A stretch of DNA of 5,952 nucleotides from an uncultured Aliarcobacter sp. (GTDB taxonomy: Bacteria > Campylobacterota > Campylobacteria > Campylobacterales > Arcobacteraceae): NCBI GenBank assembly GCA_947629065.1, contig CANRCH010000106.1:1-5952 (forward strand). The letters run 5' to 3'. The translations under genes and the position numbers were made by a program. Under the pieces are notes generated by a model. It ran no database searches and was not told the origin of the DNA. It saw nothing but the letters and a program-made list of their open reading frames with translations. Shown here piece after piece: positions 1 to 5,952 of the stretch. Every line of letters begins with the position of its first letter. Within the stretch, counting starts at the first letter, position 1.

Positions 1-589
1 GCTGATCTATTACAACTGCTATACTTTTATTATCCTTAAAAGCTTTTATCATACCTTTTGCAGCACTCTCTTTTTCAAGCATTGTAATTTTGTTTTTACT
101 TCTAGCCCTTGCATACTTTTCTTGTAAATAAGGGTTATCCATCTTTCTATTTACAACAGCTATCTCTCCAAACATCTGTGCAACATATGGTAAAGTTATC
201 TCCCAACCACCATAATGTGCTGTTATATAGATTATTTTTCTATTTTCTTCAAATGCTTTTTCTATAATCTCTTTGTTTAGAATATCTGCTTTTTTTAAAA
301 GTTTATCTTTACTTATATTTTCATTTTCTATTAATTCATACATATTAAAAACCAAAGATTTATAAGAGTTATATATAATTTCCTCTTTTCTTTCTTCACT
401 TATACTATTTTTATAAACTAAATCAAGATTTATTCTTGCAATTTTTAAATGTTTTTTATTAAATTTATATGCAAAAAATGCCATAAATTTTAAAATATTT
501 TTCATTATAAAATTTGGAGTTATCTTAAATAGAAACATAAAAATATTGTATAAAAAGAGTCTAAAATAATCTTTTATTTTTCTATACAT
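1..589 (-). CDS. htrB: Lipid A biosynthesis lauroyl acyltransferase (HtrB/WaaM/LpxL family), C-terminus cut off by window edge
   Basis: My translation from an ATG at 589 gives 196 residues open to the window edge; family members are about 290-300 residues, so roughly one third is missing. The family transfers a secondary acyl chain from acyl-ACP to Kdo-lipid A precursors at the inner face of the inner membrane. The hydrophobic N-terminus (residues about 8-45) fits a membrane anchor. The acyltransferase HX4(D/E) catalytic motif is HYGGWE, with His125 and Glu130. The visible part ends in VIDQ (Asp195), where the family continues into its second conserved block. The start is supported by an AAGGA Shine-Dalgarno (minus strand, 598-602), 8 nt upstream and inside the waaC coding sequence. 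The gene overlaps the waaC stop by 8 nt, suggesting translational coupling. The neighbouring heptosyltransferase supports a role in LPS/LOS assembly. The acyl chain length and position used cannot be read from the sequence. Confidence 0.9.
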   Translation of the reverse strand, partial: MYRKIKDYFRLFLYNIFMFLFKITPNFIMKNILKFMAFFAYKFNKKHLKIARINLDLVYKNSISEERKEEIIYNSYKSLVFNMYELIENENISKDKLLKKADILNKEIIEKAFEENRKIIYITAHYGGWEITLPYVAQMFGEIAVVNRKMDNPYLQEKYARARSKNKITMLEKESAAKGMIKAFKDNKSIAVVIDQ

Positions 590-1583
590 ATAGAAGTTCC
601 TTTGCTATTTTCACTATTTTTTGTTCATCTATTGTGTTTATTGAGAAATCATTTTTATCTAGCTTCAAAGGATTTACTTTTGTTTCTGATTTTATAGTTT
701 TATTTATAGCCGTTTCATAAGCGTTTCTATATGCTGGAGTATTTCCAAAAATTGTAATACTAGGCGTATTTAAAGCCCAAGCCATATGAGTGGGACCTGT
801 GTCATTTCCTATTACTAAATCTACTTTTGAAACAAGTGCTTTTAAACTATTTAAATCTATTTTTGGTAAAACTAAGGCTTTTGAATTTAAAGATATGTAG
901 TTTGCCATCTCTTTTTCCTCTTCACTTCCCCAAACTATTAAAAAATTTCCATCAATAGAATCTACTATTTTAGCAAACTTCTCTTTAGAATAAATTTTAC
1001 TCTTCCAACTAGCGCCAATAACCAATAAGATATTTTTTCTATTAATATCTAGAAAATCATAGATTATTTCATCTTCATTTTTATAGTATAAAAAAGGTTT
1101 TTTGTTTAAAATATCATCTTTTTTTATATCTAAATCAAAAGCTTTTGAAAACAAATAAGCATTTCTATCAATTACATTTTCTTTATAATCTATAGTTATT
1201 TTTTTTGAATAAAAAAAACTAGCAAATCCTTCTCTAGTTGAGTTTTTACAAAAACCTGCAATATTTTTTCCCAAAACTCTTGCAACAATACTTGATTTTA
1301 TGAGACCTTGTGCATCTATTATTAAATCATAGTTGTTATTTTTATACTCACTTACTAGTTTTAGTTGTGAAAAGATATTTTTTTTGGATTTTTTTATTGA
1401 TTTTAGATTTAGTTTAATTATATTTGAGATATTTGGATTGTTTTCTAAAACAGCAGCAAAAGCACTTTCAACAAACCAATCAATCTGTATATTTGGATAT
1501 TTTTGTTTTATAAAATCTAAAACTATCATTGAGTGAATAATATCACCCATGGCAGATAGCTTTATTATAGCTATTTTATTCAC
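582..1583 (-). CDS. waaC: Lipopolysaccharide heptosyltransferase I (WaaC/RfaC, glycosyltransferase family 9)
   Basis: This 333-residue protein has the length and two-domain layout of GT9 ADP-heptose:LPS heptosyltransferases, which add the first L-glycero-D-manno-heptose to Kdo of the inner core on the cytoplasmic face. Visible landmarks are the N-terminal KLSAMGDIIHSM (residues 8-19), whose Asp14 matches the catalytic aspartate of E. coli WaaC; DLIIDAQGLIKS (86-97); VIDRNAYLF (137-145); the donor-domain IGASWKSKIYSKEKF (189-203), with a conserved lysine for ADP-heptose phosphates; and GNDTGPTHMAWAL (259-271) followed by IFGNTP. The start codon is GTG (1583-1581). The next in-frame Met is residue 12, inside the catalytic motif, so GTG is the only sensible start; a GAGA Shine-Dalgarno lies 7 nt upstream. 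Start and upstream ppx stop share one base (TAGTG), and the 3' end overlaps htrB by 8 nt. Heptosyltransferase I rather than II is chosen from the motif set and the htrB neighbour. Confidence 0.93.
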   Translation of the reverse strand: MNKIAIIKLSAMGDIIHSMIVLDFIKQKYPNIQIDWFVESAFAAVLENNPNISNIIKLNLKSIKKSKKNIFSQLKLVSEYKNNNYDLIIDAQGLIKSSIVARVLGKNIAGFCKNSTREGFASFFYSKKITIDYKENVIDRNAYLFSKAFDLDIKKDDILNKKPFLYYKNEDEIIYDFLDINRKNILLVIGASWKSKIYSKEKFAKIVDSIDGNFLIVWGSEEEKEMANYISLNSKALVLPKIDLNSLKALVSKVDLVIGNDTGPTHMAWALNTPSITIFGNTPAYRNAYETAINKTIKSETKVNPLKLDKNDFSINTIDEQKIVKIAKELLYV

Positions 1584-3052
1584 TATAAAATCTCTACAAT
1601 TAAATCTTTTGGAAGCTCTAGTTTTTCTATATATGATTTTATTAAAAATGAATTGTTTGGTAAACCAAGTTTTAAAACATTTCCTTCCAAAATATACTCA
1701 ACTTGAGGTCTTGAATAGTCTTGATTTATACATAAATTAAGTGCCAACATAAAAGATAACCATTGCATAGTCTCTAAAGGTGGTAAAAGCTCTTTAAATG
1801 CCTCTATATCTTTCTCTTTTGGTAGTGATTTTTTTGAAAATTTGATTGTGTATGCAACAATTACTCTTGAACTATGTAAAAAATCATAATTCAAACCATT
1901 TAAAATAAAATCAAAGGCATTATCATTTTTCTTATAGAAATTCAGACTAGATCCAATTGAGTGAAGTTTTGAAGATACAAGAAGAAGCGTTTTAAACTTT
2001 TCATCTAAGTTATGAAGTGGTTTTAAACTATCAAAAATTTTCTTTGCATTATTTCCAAAATAAGCACTTTGCTTTGCATCTAGTTCAAATCTATCAAGCA
2101 AACTCTTCACGCTTATATTAAAATTGTGTGGAAATCTATGATTTTGGTTTCTTAATAGATCTGTAAGATATACACCTTCTCGAACCCCCACACCTGAAGT
2201 TACAACTTTTTTGATATTTAACTCATCAAGTATAGTTTTAAAAATAAAAGTTCCCTCTTTTATAGTATCAAATCTATCTTTTTTTACTCCAAGTTTCTCT
2301 AAATCTTCATGTGAACTAGCATCTAAAATATCTGAAAAAAGTTTTTTCTCTTCTTTTACACTATATGTAAATCCATGAATTGCATCTAGTGGATATTGGT
2401 TTTTGTCCATTATCATTTTTGATAAATTTCTAATACTTCCACCAATTCCTACAACTTTTTGTGGAATCTCTATTCCGCTATTTAAAACCTTTTTTAAATT
2501 CTCTAAAATATATGCTTTTGCACCTTCAAGGTTATTTTTATTAAAATAAAGCTCTTTTATTCTAACTGTTCCAATATTTAGTGAGATTGATTTTACAATC
2601 TTTTTATTTTGTACAAAACAGAACTCTGTACTTCCACCACCAATATCAACTGTTACAAAATCACTATCATGAAGCAAGTTTGATGTAGCAACTCCACCAA
2701 AATATGCCTCTTTTTCACCATTAATTACTTTGATATTTAATCCAAGCTCTTTTTTAACTCTTGATAAAAAAACTTGAGAGTTTGGTGCATCTCTTAGGGC
2801 TGATGTTGCAACACAAAGAATTTTTCTTGATTGAAGTGCATTTGAGATATTTAAAAAAGATTTTAAAGATTCATAAGTTCTTTGCATAGGAATTTCTTGA
2901 AGGTTTCCGCCATTTTCATAGCAACCTTCAGAAATTTTAACTCTAGATTTCGTTTCGTTTATTAAACTAAAAGCAAAACGACTAGATTTTTCTAGAACAA
3001 CCATTCTCATTGAGTTTGACCCAATATCGATGATTGTTGTAATTTTTGACAT
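1583..3052 (-). CDS. ppx: Ppx/GppA family exopolyphosphatase / pppGpp phosphohydrolase
   Basis: This 489-residue cytoplasmic protein belongs to the ASKHA-fold Ppx/GppA family, which removes terminal phosphate from polyphosphate and/or converts pppGpp to ppGpp. Visible motifs are the phosphate-1 loop TIIDIGSNSMRM (residues 6-17), VATSALRDA (81-89), INGEKEAYFGG (110-120), where Glu115 is the likely counterpart of the catalytic glutamate, the phosphate-2 loop VTVDIGGGSTEF (133-144), VVGIGGSIRNL (200-210) and SGVGVREGVYL (286-296). The C-terminal part, from about 315, is helical and keeps an LHSIG segment (363-367) like the Ppx domain III, but lacks the further HR-type histidines of E. coli Ppx. 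Sequence alone does not separate exopolyphosphatase from GppA activity; H. pylori HP0278, in the same context, is annotated gppA. ATG at 3052, purine-rich GGAAGAAG Shine-Dalgarno upstream. One base separates it from the ferredoxin stop, and its stop overlaps the waaC start. Confidence 0.92.
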   Translation of the reverse strand: MSKITTIIDIGSNSMRMVVLEKSSRFAFSLINETKSRVKISEGCYENGGNLQEIPMQRTYESLKSFLNISNALQSRKILCVATSALRDAPNSQVFLSRVKKELGLNIKVINGEKEAYFGGVATSNLLHDSDFVTVDIGGGSTEFCFVQNKKIVKSISLNIGTVRIKELYFNKNNLEGAKAYILENLKKVLNSGIEIPQKVVGIGGSIRNLSKMIMDKNQYPLDAIHGFTYSVKEEKKLFSDILDASSHEDLEKLGVKKDRFDTIKEGTFIFKTILDELNIKKVVTSGVGVREGVYLTDLLRNQNHRFPHNFNISVKSLLDRFELDAKQSAYFGNNAKKIFDSLKPLHNLDEKFKTLLLVSSKLHSIGSSLNFYKKNDNAFDFILNGLNYDFLHSSRVIVAYTIKFSKKSLPKEKDIEAFKELLPPLETMQWLSFMLALNLCINQDYSRPQVEYILEGNVLKLGLPNNSFLIKSYIEKLELPKDLIVEIL

Positions 3053-3053
3053 A

Positions 3054-3308
<255 letters not shown>

Positions 3309-3345
3309 TTATCATTCCTATATTATTTTTGTTTTGGAGTTATAC

Positions 3346-4077
3346 CTAAAAATCTTTAATAATTTCTTTAAAGTGTAAAAAAACATCCTCATATTTGCTA
3401 AGAAAAAGAGAATTTTTATCTTTTAATATAAATAAATCTTTACTTATAAACATTCCAGCAGCTAAATCAAACTCTCTTAAATCACCAATAAATAGCACAA
3501 ATTTATAATCTTTTGCATTTGCCAAAGATAGTGCTGTTGCACCAAGAGATCTAAATTTTATTTTATTATCTTTTAAAACTTTAGAAACTTCTGGATAATC
3601 ATAAGCTCTTTCAAAAATTGCAACTTTTGAATCTTCTAAAAATATTTTTTCTATATATTTTTTGCTATTTAAACAAAAATATTTTATATCTTCATCTAAA
3701 ACTCTGTAAACCAAAGTTTTATTTGCTAAATTACATACAAATCCAGCAATTATCTCTTCACCTTTTTTAACTGCAACACTTGTTCCAAAATATGGAATAT
3801 TTGAAGAGAAATTATTACTTCCATCAAGTGGATCTATTATAAAAGTAAACTCTTTTTTAAAATCTATAAACCCGCACTCTTCACTAAAAATATTTCCAAA
3901 ATCTTTTAGATTTTTTATAAAAATATCTTCAAAAATCAAATCAATTTTTAACGAATTATCTCCACCAAATCCTATTTGATTACTATATGAAAAGTCCTCT
4001 TTTTTTAAAGATTTTTCAAAATAATCTAAAATCTCTAAATTTGCATTAATTATACTTTTTTCTATCTCTTTTATCAT
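3346..4077 (-). CDS. Inositol monophosphatase superfamily phosphatase (SuhB/CysQ-like)
   Basis: This 243-residue, Mg2+-dependent, Li+-sensitive-type phosphatase fold protein shows the superfamily metal-binding signature: SEECGF (residues 65-70, Glu66/Glu67), IDPLDGSNNF (81-90, Asp82, Asp85) and the C-terminal EFDLAAG (202-208, Asp204), where the usual WDxAAG tryptophan is Phe. It also has GGDNSLKID (38-46) and RSLGATALSLANA (176-188). Members dephosphorylate inositol-1-phosphate, fructose-1,6-bisphosphate or 3'-phosphoadenosine 5'-phosphate (CysQ); the motifs do not decide among these. The GGDxSxKID segment resembles IMPase/FBPase-type members more than the E. coli CysQ N-terminus. The upstream neighbour is a CysZ-family membrane protein, which makes a CysQ-like role attractive (inference). 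It is slightly short for the family (about 250-270). ATG at 4077 has a GAGAG Shine-Dalgarno 5 nt upstream. It starts 13 nt after the EI24 stop, in an operon arrangement. Confidence 0.85.
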   Translation of the reverse strand: MIKEIEKSIINANLEILDYFEKSLKKEDFSYSNQIGFGGDNSLKIDLIFEDIFIKNLKDFGNIFSEECGFIDFKKEFTFIIDPLDGSNNFSSNIPYFGTSVAVKKGEEIIAGFVCNLANKTLVYRVLDEDIKYFCLNSKKYIEKIFLEDSKVAIFERAYDYPEVSKVLKDNKIKFRSLGATALSLANAKDYKFVLFIGDLREFDLAAGMFISKDLFILKDKNSLFLSKYEDVFLHFKEIIKDF

Positions 4078-4090
4078 TATTACTCTCTGT

Positions 4091-4903
4091 TTACTCTATT
4101 ATTTCTGGATTTTTTTGCTCTAGAAATTTTGTATCTTTATAATAGTTTTCTAAGCTTAAAAGATAGGCGTGGCTTAGATAAACTACATAAAAAACTACAA
4201 CAAAAAGTGTAATAAATGGAATCATAGATATAAAATATAGTGCTAATGTTCTTAATCTAAAAGATAAAGAGTTCTCTTTATAAATAGCCTTATACTCATT
4301 TTTACTTAATATCGTACTTCCTACATCAAAGTTTAATAATTTATGGAAAAAATAGTATAAAGGGAAAAAAACTGCAATAATATTTATTAATGGAATAAAA
4401 TATAGTGGAATAAATAAAATATATAAAAGAACCATAATAAAAAGGGATTTTAAAGCATTTGTAATTGCATTTGAGATAGTTCCAAAGGGTTTGAGTTCTA
4501 TGTGTGAATAGTGTTTTTTATGTAAAACTTCAACAATTTGTGGAGTTAAAAAACTAATTATTAAAAGTGTTAAAATTACACTAAGTTTAAAAACAAATAT
4601 TGCACCAATTGTATAAAACAAAAACCCAGCCAACCAAGAAACGATAGAATATTTAAAAATAAACACTACAATATAAGTTAAAACTGTAATATAAAAAGGT
4701 GCATTTTCATCTAACACAACTTCTCCACCTGCTTGTGAAATTTCAGCTGTATGCTTTATAAAATCAATTGCCACACTAGCCATAGAAAAAAACATTATAT
4801 ATAAAATAAGCATTGTTAAGATTAATGGAATTATAGATAATTTTAAAATTTTACTTGTAAAAAAGTCTTTTATACTTCTATTTATTATTTCAACTTCATT
4901 CAT
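4091..4903 (-). CDS. EI24/CysZ-family integral membrane protein
   Basis: This 270-residue, strongly hydrophobic inner-membrane protein is the first of the putative CysZ/CysQ pair. Counting from the ATG at 4903, hydrophobic segments lie at about residues 19-45, 70-90, 92-119 (probably with a re-entrant or half-helix part), 154-187 (two segments broken by prolines) and 218-245. A KPFGTISNAITNALKSL segment (about 138-154) precedes the third hydrophobic block. The pattern and length fit the EI24 domain family, which includes the E. coli sulfate permease CysZ (253 residues); family assignment is from overall pattern and partial motif recall, so sulfate transport is inference. An upstream in-frame TTG at 4921 would add six residues. 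ATG 4903 is preferred because an AAGGA Shine-Dalgarno (4909-4913) lies 5 nt upstream of it and would itself be coding under the TTG start. The start overlaps the radical SAM stop by 8 nt; the stop is 13 nt before the phosphatase gene. Confidence 0.82.
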   Translation of the reverse strand: MNEVEIINRSIKDFFTSKILKLSIIPLILTMLILYIMFFSMASVAIDFIKHTAEISQAGGEVVLDENAPFYITVLTYIVVFIFKYSIVSWLAGFLFYTIGAIFVFKLSVILTLLIISFLTPQIVEVLHKKHYSHIELKPFGTISNAITNALKSLFIMVLLYILFIPLYFIPLINIIAVFFPLYYFFHKLLNFDVGSTILSKNEYKAIYKENSLSFRLRTLALYFISMIPFITLFVVVFYVVYLSHAYLLSLENYYKDTKFLEQKNPEIIE

Positions 4904-5849
4904 TTTTTTCCTTTTTATCAAATCTTATTCTATACTCACATTTTTGACAAAGTTCTTCAACTAAGATATTGTTTTTAAAACCATTTATCATATTTTTGGC
5001 TCTTTTATTATTTAAAATCTCTTTTAAGCTATTTTCGTGAACATTTCCTAAATTTATACTTGCATCTAAATCTAAACAACAAGGAACTACTATTCCATTT
5101 GCCAAAATCCCAAAATGTGAGTTTAATCCATAGCAAAAACCACTAGAACTTACAAAGTTATTTTTCAAGCTTGGCCAAACAAAATACTCATCAAAATTAA
5201 TAAAAAGTTTTCTATCAATTCTTATATTTTTTGGTTTATCTTTATAAATCTCATCTATATTTAAGCTTATTGAAAACTTCTCATTTATAGCTTCGAAAAC
5301 CTTTTTATTGAACTCTTTTGCACTTTTTTCATCATCCAAATTCCAAATTCTAAAGTTTATAAAATATTCATGATTTATGCTTTGTGCATATTTTACAAAA
5401 TCAAAAATTGGGTTTAAATACTCTTCTAAAGTTTTTTTGTGTGAATTTGCATTATATGAATTTAGTGAGAAGTTTATTTGCTTTATAGTGCTATTTTCTA
5501 GTGCTTTGTAGTGCTTTTGCGATATATTATTTGCTGTTGTTGTGATATTTACTTTTAAATTGTGTTTTTTACTTATTTCTAAATAGTCATTTAAGTTTGT
5601 TAATACCAAAGGATCCCCAACTATATGATAAGCTAGTTCATTTGTAAACTCTTTTACTTCACTGTTTAATCTATCAAAAAACTTTAAATCCATAGTTTTG
5701 CTTGGAAATAGTTTTGGTGGACAAAATGTACATTTTAAATTACAAATATTTGTGAGCTCTATATGAACTTTTTTAAACTTTTTTATAATTTTTCCTTTGA
5801 TTTTTTCAAGATTGTAGCAAATATATACAAAATAATTAATTACTAACAA
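4896..5849 (-). CDS. Radical SAM / SPASM-domain protein of unknown substrate (longest open frame; true start probably about 5786)
   Basis: The open frame from TTG 5849 encodes 317 residues. In that numbering the radical SAM cluster motif is C36-x3-C40-x2-C43 (NICNLKCTFC), followed by a GDPL variant of the GGEP motif (HIVGDPLV, 75-82) and beta-strand blocks such as KVNITTTANNI (99-109). A C-terminal SPASM/twitch region holds C239, GIVVPCCLD (C257, C258), LGNVHENSLKEILN (267-280) and C301-x2-C304, enough for one auxiliary Fe-S cluster. Members modify peptides, proteins or sugars; the substrate is not evident, and no precursor peptide gene is visible nearby. The TTG start is doubtful. It has no well-spaced Shine-Dalgarno, the first 21 residues look non-homologous, and a promoter-like -10 lies inside codons 11-13. 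An AAGGA (5793-5797) sits 6 nt before an ATA codon at 5786-5784, giving 296 residues beginning just before KKFKKVHIELTN. No in-frame ATG, GTG or TTG lies between that site and the cluster motif. First gene of the minus-strand operon. Confidence 0.85.
   Translation of the reverse strand: MLVINYFVYICYNLEKIKGKIIKKFKKVHIELTNICNLKCTFCPPKLFPSKTMDLKFFDRLNSEVKEFTNELAYHIVGDPLVLTNLNDYLEISKKHNLKVNITTTANNISQKHYKALENSTIKQINFSLNSYNANSHKKTLEEYLNPIFDFVKYAQSINHEYFINFRIWNLDDEKSAKEFNKKVFEAINEKFSISLNIDEIYKDKPKNIRIDRKLFINFDEYFVWPSLKNNFVSSSGFCYGLNSHFGILANGIVVPCCLDLDASINLGNVHENSLKEILNNKRAKNMINGFKNNILVEELCQKCEYRIRFDKKEKNE
4909..4913 (-). promoter_or_regulatory. Shine-Dalgarno deciding the EI24-family start
   Basis: AAGGA lies 5 nt before ATG 4903, inside the end of the radical SAM coding sequence. 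It selects this ATG over the in-frame TTG at 4921. Confidence 0.75.
5793..5797 (-). promoter_or_regulatory. Shine-Dalgarno that argues for an internal start of the radical SAM gene
   Basis: AAGGA on the minus strand is followed after 6 nt by ATA (5786-5784) and after 3 nt by ATT (5789-5787). The spacing to ATA matches that seen at neighbouring genes here (5 nt at EI24, 7 nt at the ferredoxin, 8 nt at htrB). No standard start codon is in reach in frame. Confidence 0.5.
5811..5839 (-). promoter_or_regulatory. Candidate promoter of the minus-strand operon
   Basis: On the minus strand TGCTACAAT (5819-5811) is an extended -10 element: TG, one base, then TACAAT, one mismatch from TATAAT. Seventeen bases upstream is TTAATT (5839-5834), a weak -35; weak -35 elements are usual for sigma-70 promoters in Campylobacterota. 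The start point would be near 5804, leaving a leader of roughly 18 nt that carries the AAGGA Shine-Dalgarno at 5797-5793. It is inferred from sequence only. Confidence 0.5.
5833..5842. repeat. 10-bp perfect palindrome midway between the divergent -10 boxes
   Basis: TAATTAATTA is identical to its reverse complement. Its centre (5837.5) coincides with the midpoint of the two candidate -10 elements, with 16 bp on each side. It thus covers the -35 position of both promoters and could be a shared operator. In such AT-rich DNA it may also be coincidence. Confidence 0.35.
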
Positions 5850-5864
5850 AGCTTTATATATAAT
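5836..5864 (+). promoter_or_regulatory. Candidate promoter of the divergent plus-strand gene
   Basis: TATAAT at 5859-5864 is a perfect -10 consensus, with TTAATT (5836-5841) 17 bp upstream as a weak -35. The expected transcript start is near 5871, with a short leader holding the AAGG Shine-Dalgarno before ATG 5889. The surrounding region is very AT-rich, so a match by chance is possible, but its placement is right. Confidence 0.5.
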
Positions 5865-5888
5865 TCTAAAAAATCAAAAGGTTATTTT

Positions 5889-5952
5889 ATGGAAATGATA
5901 TTAAATGAAGATGATATAGTTGTAGGTTCTAGATTTGAAAATGGAACTATTC
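5889..5952 (+). CDS. Start of a divergent gene, product unrecognised (truncated by window edge)
   Basis: An open frame begins at ATG 5889 and stays open for 21 codons to the edge. The peptide starts MEMILNEDDIVVGSRF and is acidic at its N-terminus. I do not recognise a family from this fragment. The start is well supported: AAGG (5878-5881) lies 7 nt upstream, and a consensus TATAAT (5859-5864) lies 24 nt before the ATG. A second ATG two codons in (5895) is further from the Shine-Dalgarno and less likely. It is divergent from the radical SAM gene and may share regulation with it. Confidence 0.7.
   Translation, partial: MEMILNEDDIVVGSRFENGTI

Noticed and set aside
1333..1536. Plus-strand open frame of 67 codons opposite waaC
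   Set aside because: It lies fully antisense to a confident waaC gene, with low-complexity Phe/Ile-rich translation from T-rich DNA, and shows no family motif.
1549..1740. Plus-strand open frame of 63 codons opposite the waaC/ppx junction
   Set aside because: Antisense to conserved coding sequence, with a leucine-rich composition typical of a reverse-strand shadow.
3309..3345. The 37-nt gap before the ferredoxin as an internal promoter or terminator
   Set aside because: I see a Shine-Dalgarno but no GC-rich hairpin with a T-run and no convincing -10; AT-rich hexamers here are not distinguishable from background.
4904..4921. TTG 4921 as the start of the EI24-family gene
   Set aside because: It would place the clear AAGGA Shine-Dalgarno of ATG 4903 inside the coding region and add only a lysine-rich six-residue extension.
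4896..5849. A RiPP (modified peptide) cluster around the radical SAM/SPASM gene
   Set aside because: No small precursor-like open frame, peptidase or exporter typical of such clusters is seen next to it; the downstream membrane protein fits EI24/CysZ rather than a peptide exporter.

Overview
The window is strongly AT-rich, dense, and codes almost entirely on the minus strand. Gene content and order point to the Arcobacter/Aliarcobacter group of Campylobacterota (Epsilonproteobacteria). This is inferred from base composition, protein character and synteny, not from a marker gene.

Layout, following minus-strand transcription from right to left: (1) a radical SAM/SPASM protein (about 5786 or 5849 down to 4896); (2) an EI24/CysZ-family membrane protein (4903-4091); (3) an inositol monophosphatase/CysQ-superfamily phosphatase (4077-3346); (4) a 2[4Fe-4S] ferredoxin (3308-3054); (5) a Ppx/GppA phosphatase (3052-1583); (6) heptosyltransferase I WaaC (1583-582); (7) the N-terminal two thirds of a lipid A lauroyl acyltransferase, HtrB/WaaM (589-1, cut by the window edge). 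A short plus-strand gene begins at 5889 and runs off the right edge.

The seven minus-strand genes look like one operon. Junctions are 8-nt overlaps (genes 1/2 and 6/7), a 1-nt overlap (5/6), and gaps of 13, 37 and 1 nt. No terminator-like hairpin is visible between them. A candidate extended -10 promoter sits before gene 1, facing a consensus -10 for the plus-strand gene. The two are arranged symmetrically around a 10-bp AT palindrome.

The downstream half (ferredoxin, ppx, waaC, htrB) matches, from memory, the H. pylori order HP0277-HP0280, an old Campylobacterota block. It joins inner-core LPS heptosylation and lipid A acylation with polyphosphate/(p)ppGpp-type phosphatase and ferredoxin genes. 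The upstream half (radical SAM, EI24/CysZ-like, CysQ-like) is less familiar. Its last two genes suggest, but do not prove, a link to sulfate uptake and assimilation.

No mobile element, CRISPR array, tRNA or rRNA is visible, and I see no clearly new defence or mobile system. The most notable local observation is that the radical SAM gene seems to lack a standard start codon at its best-supported start site.
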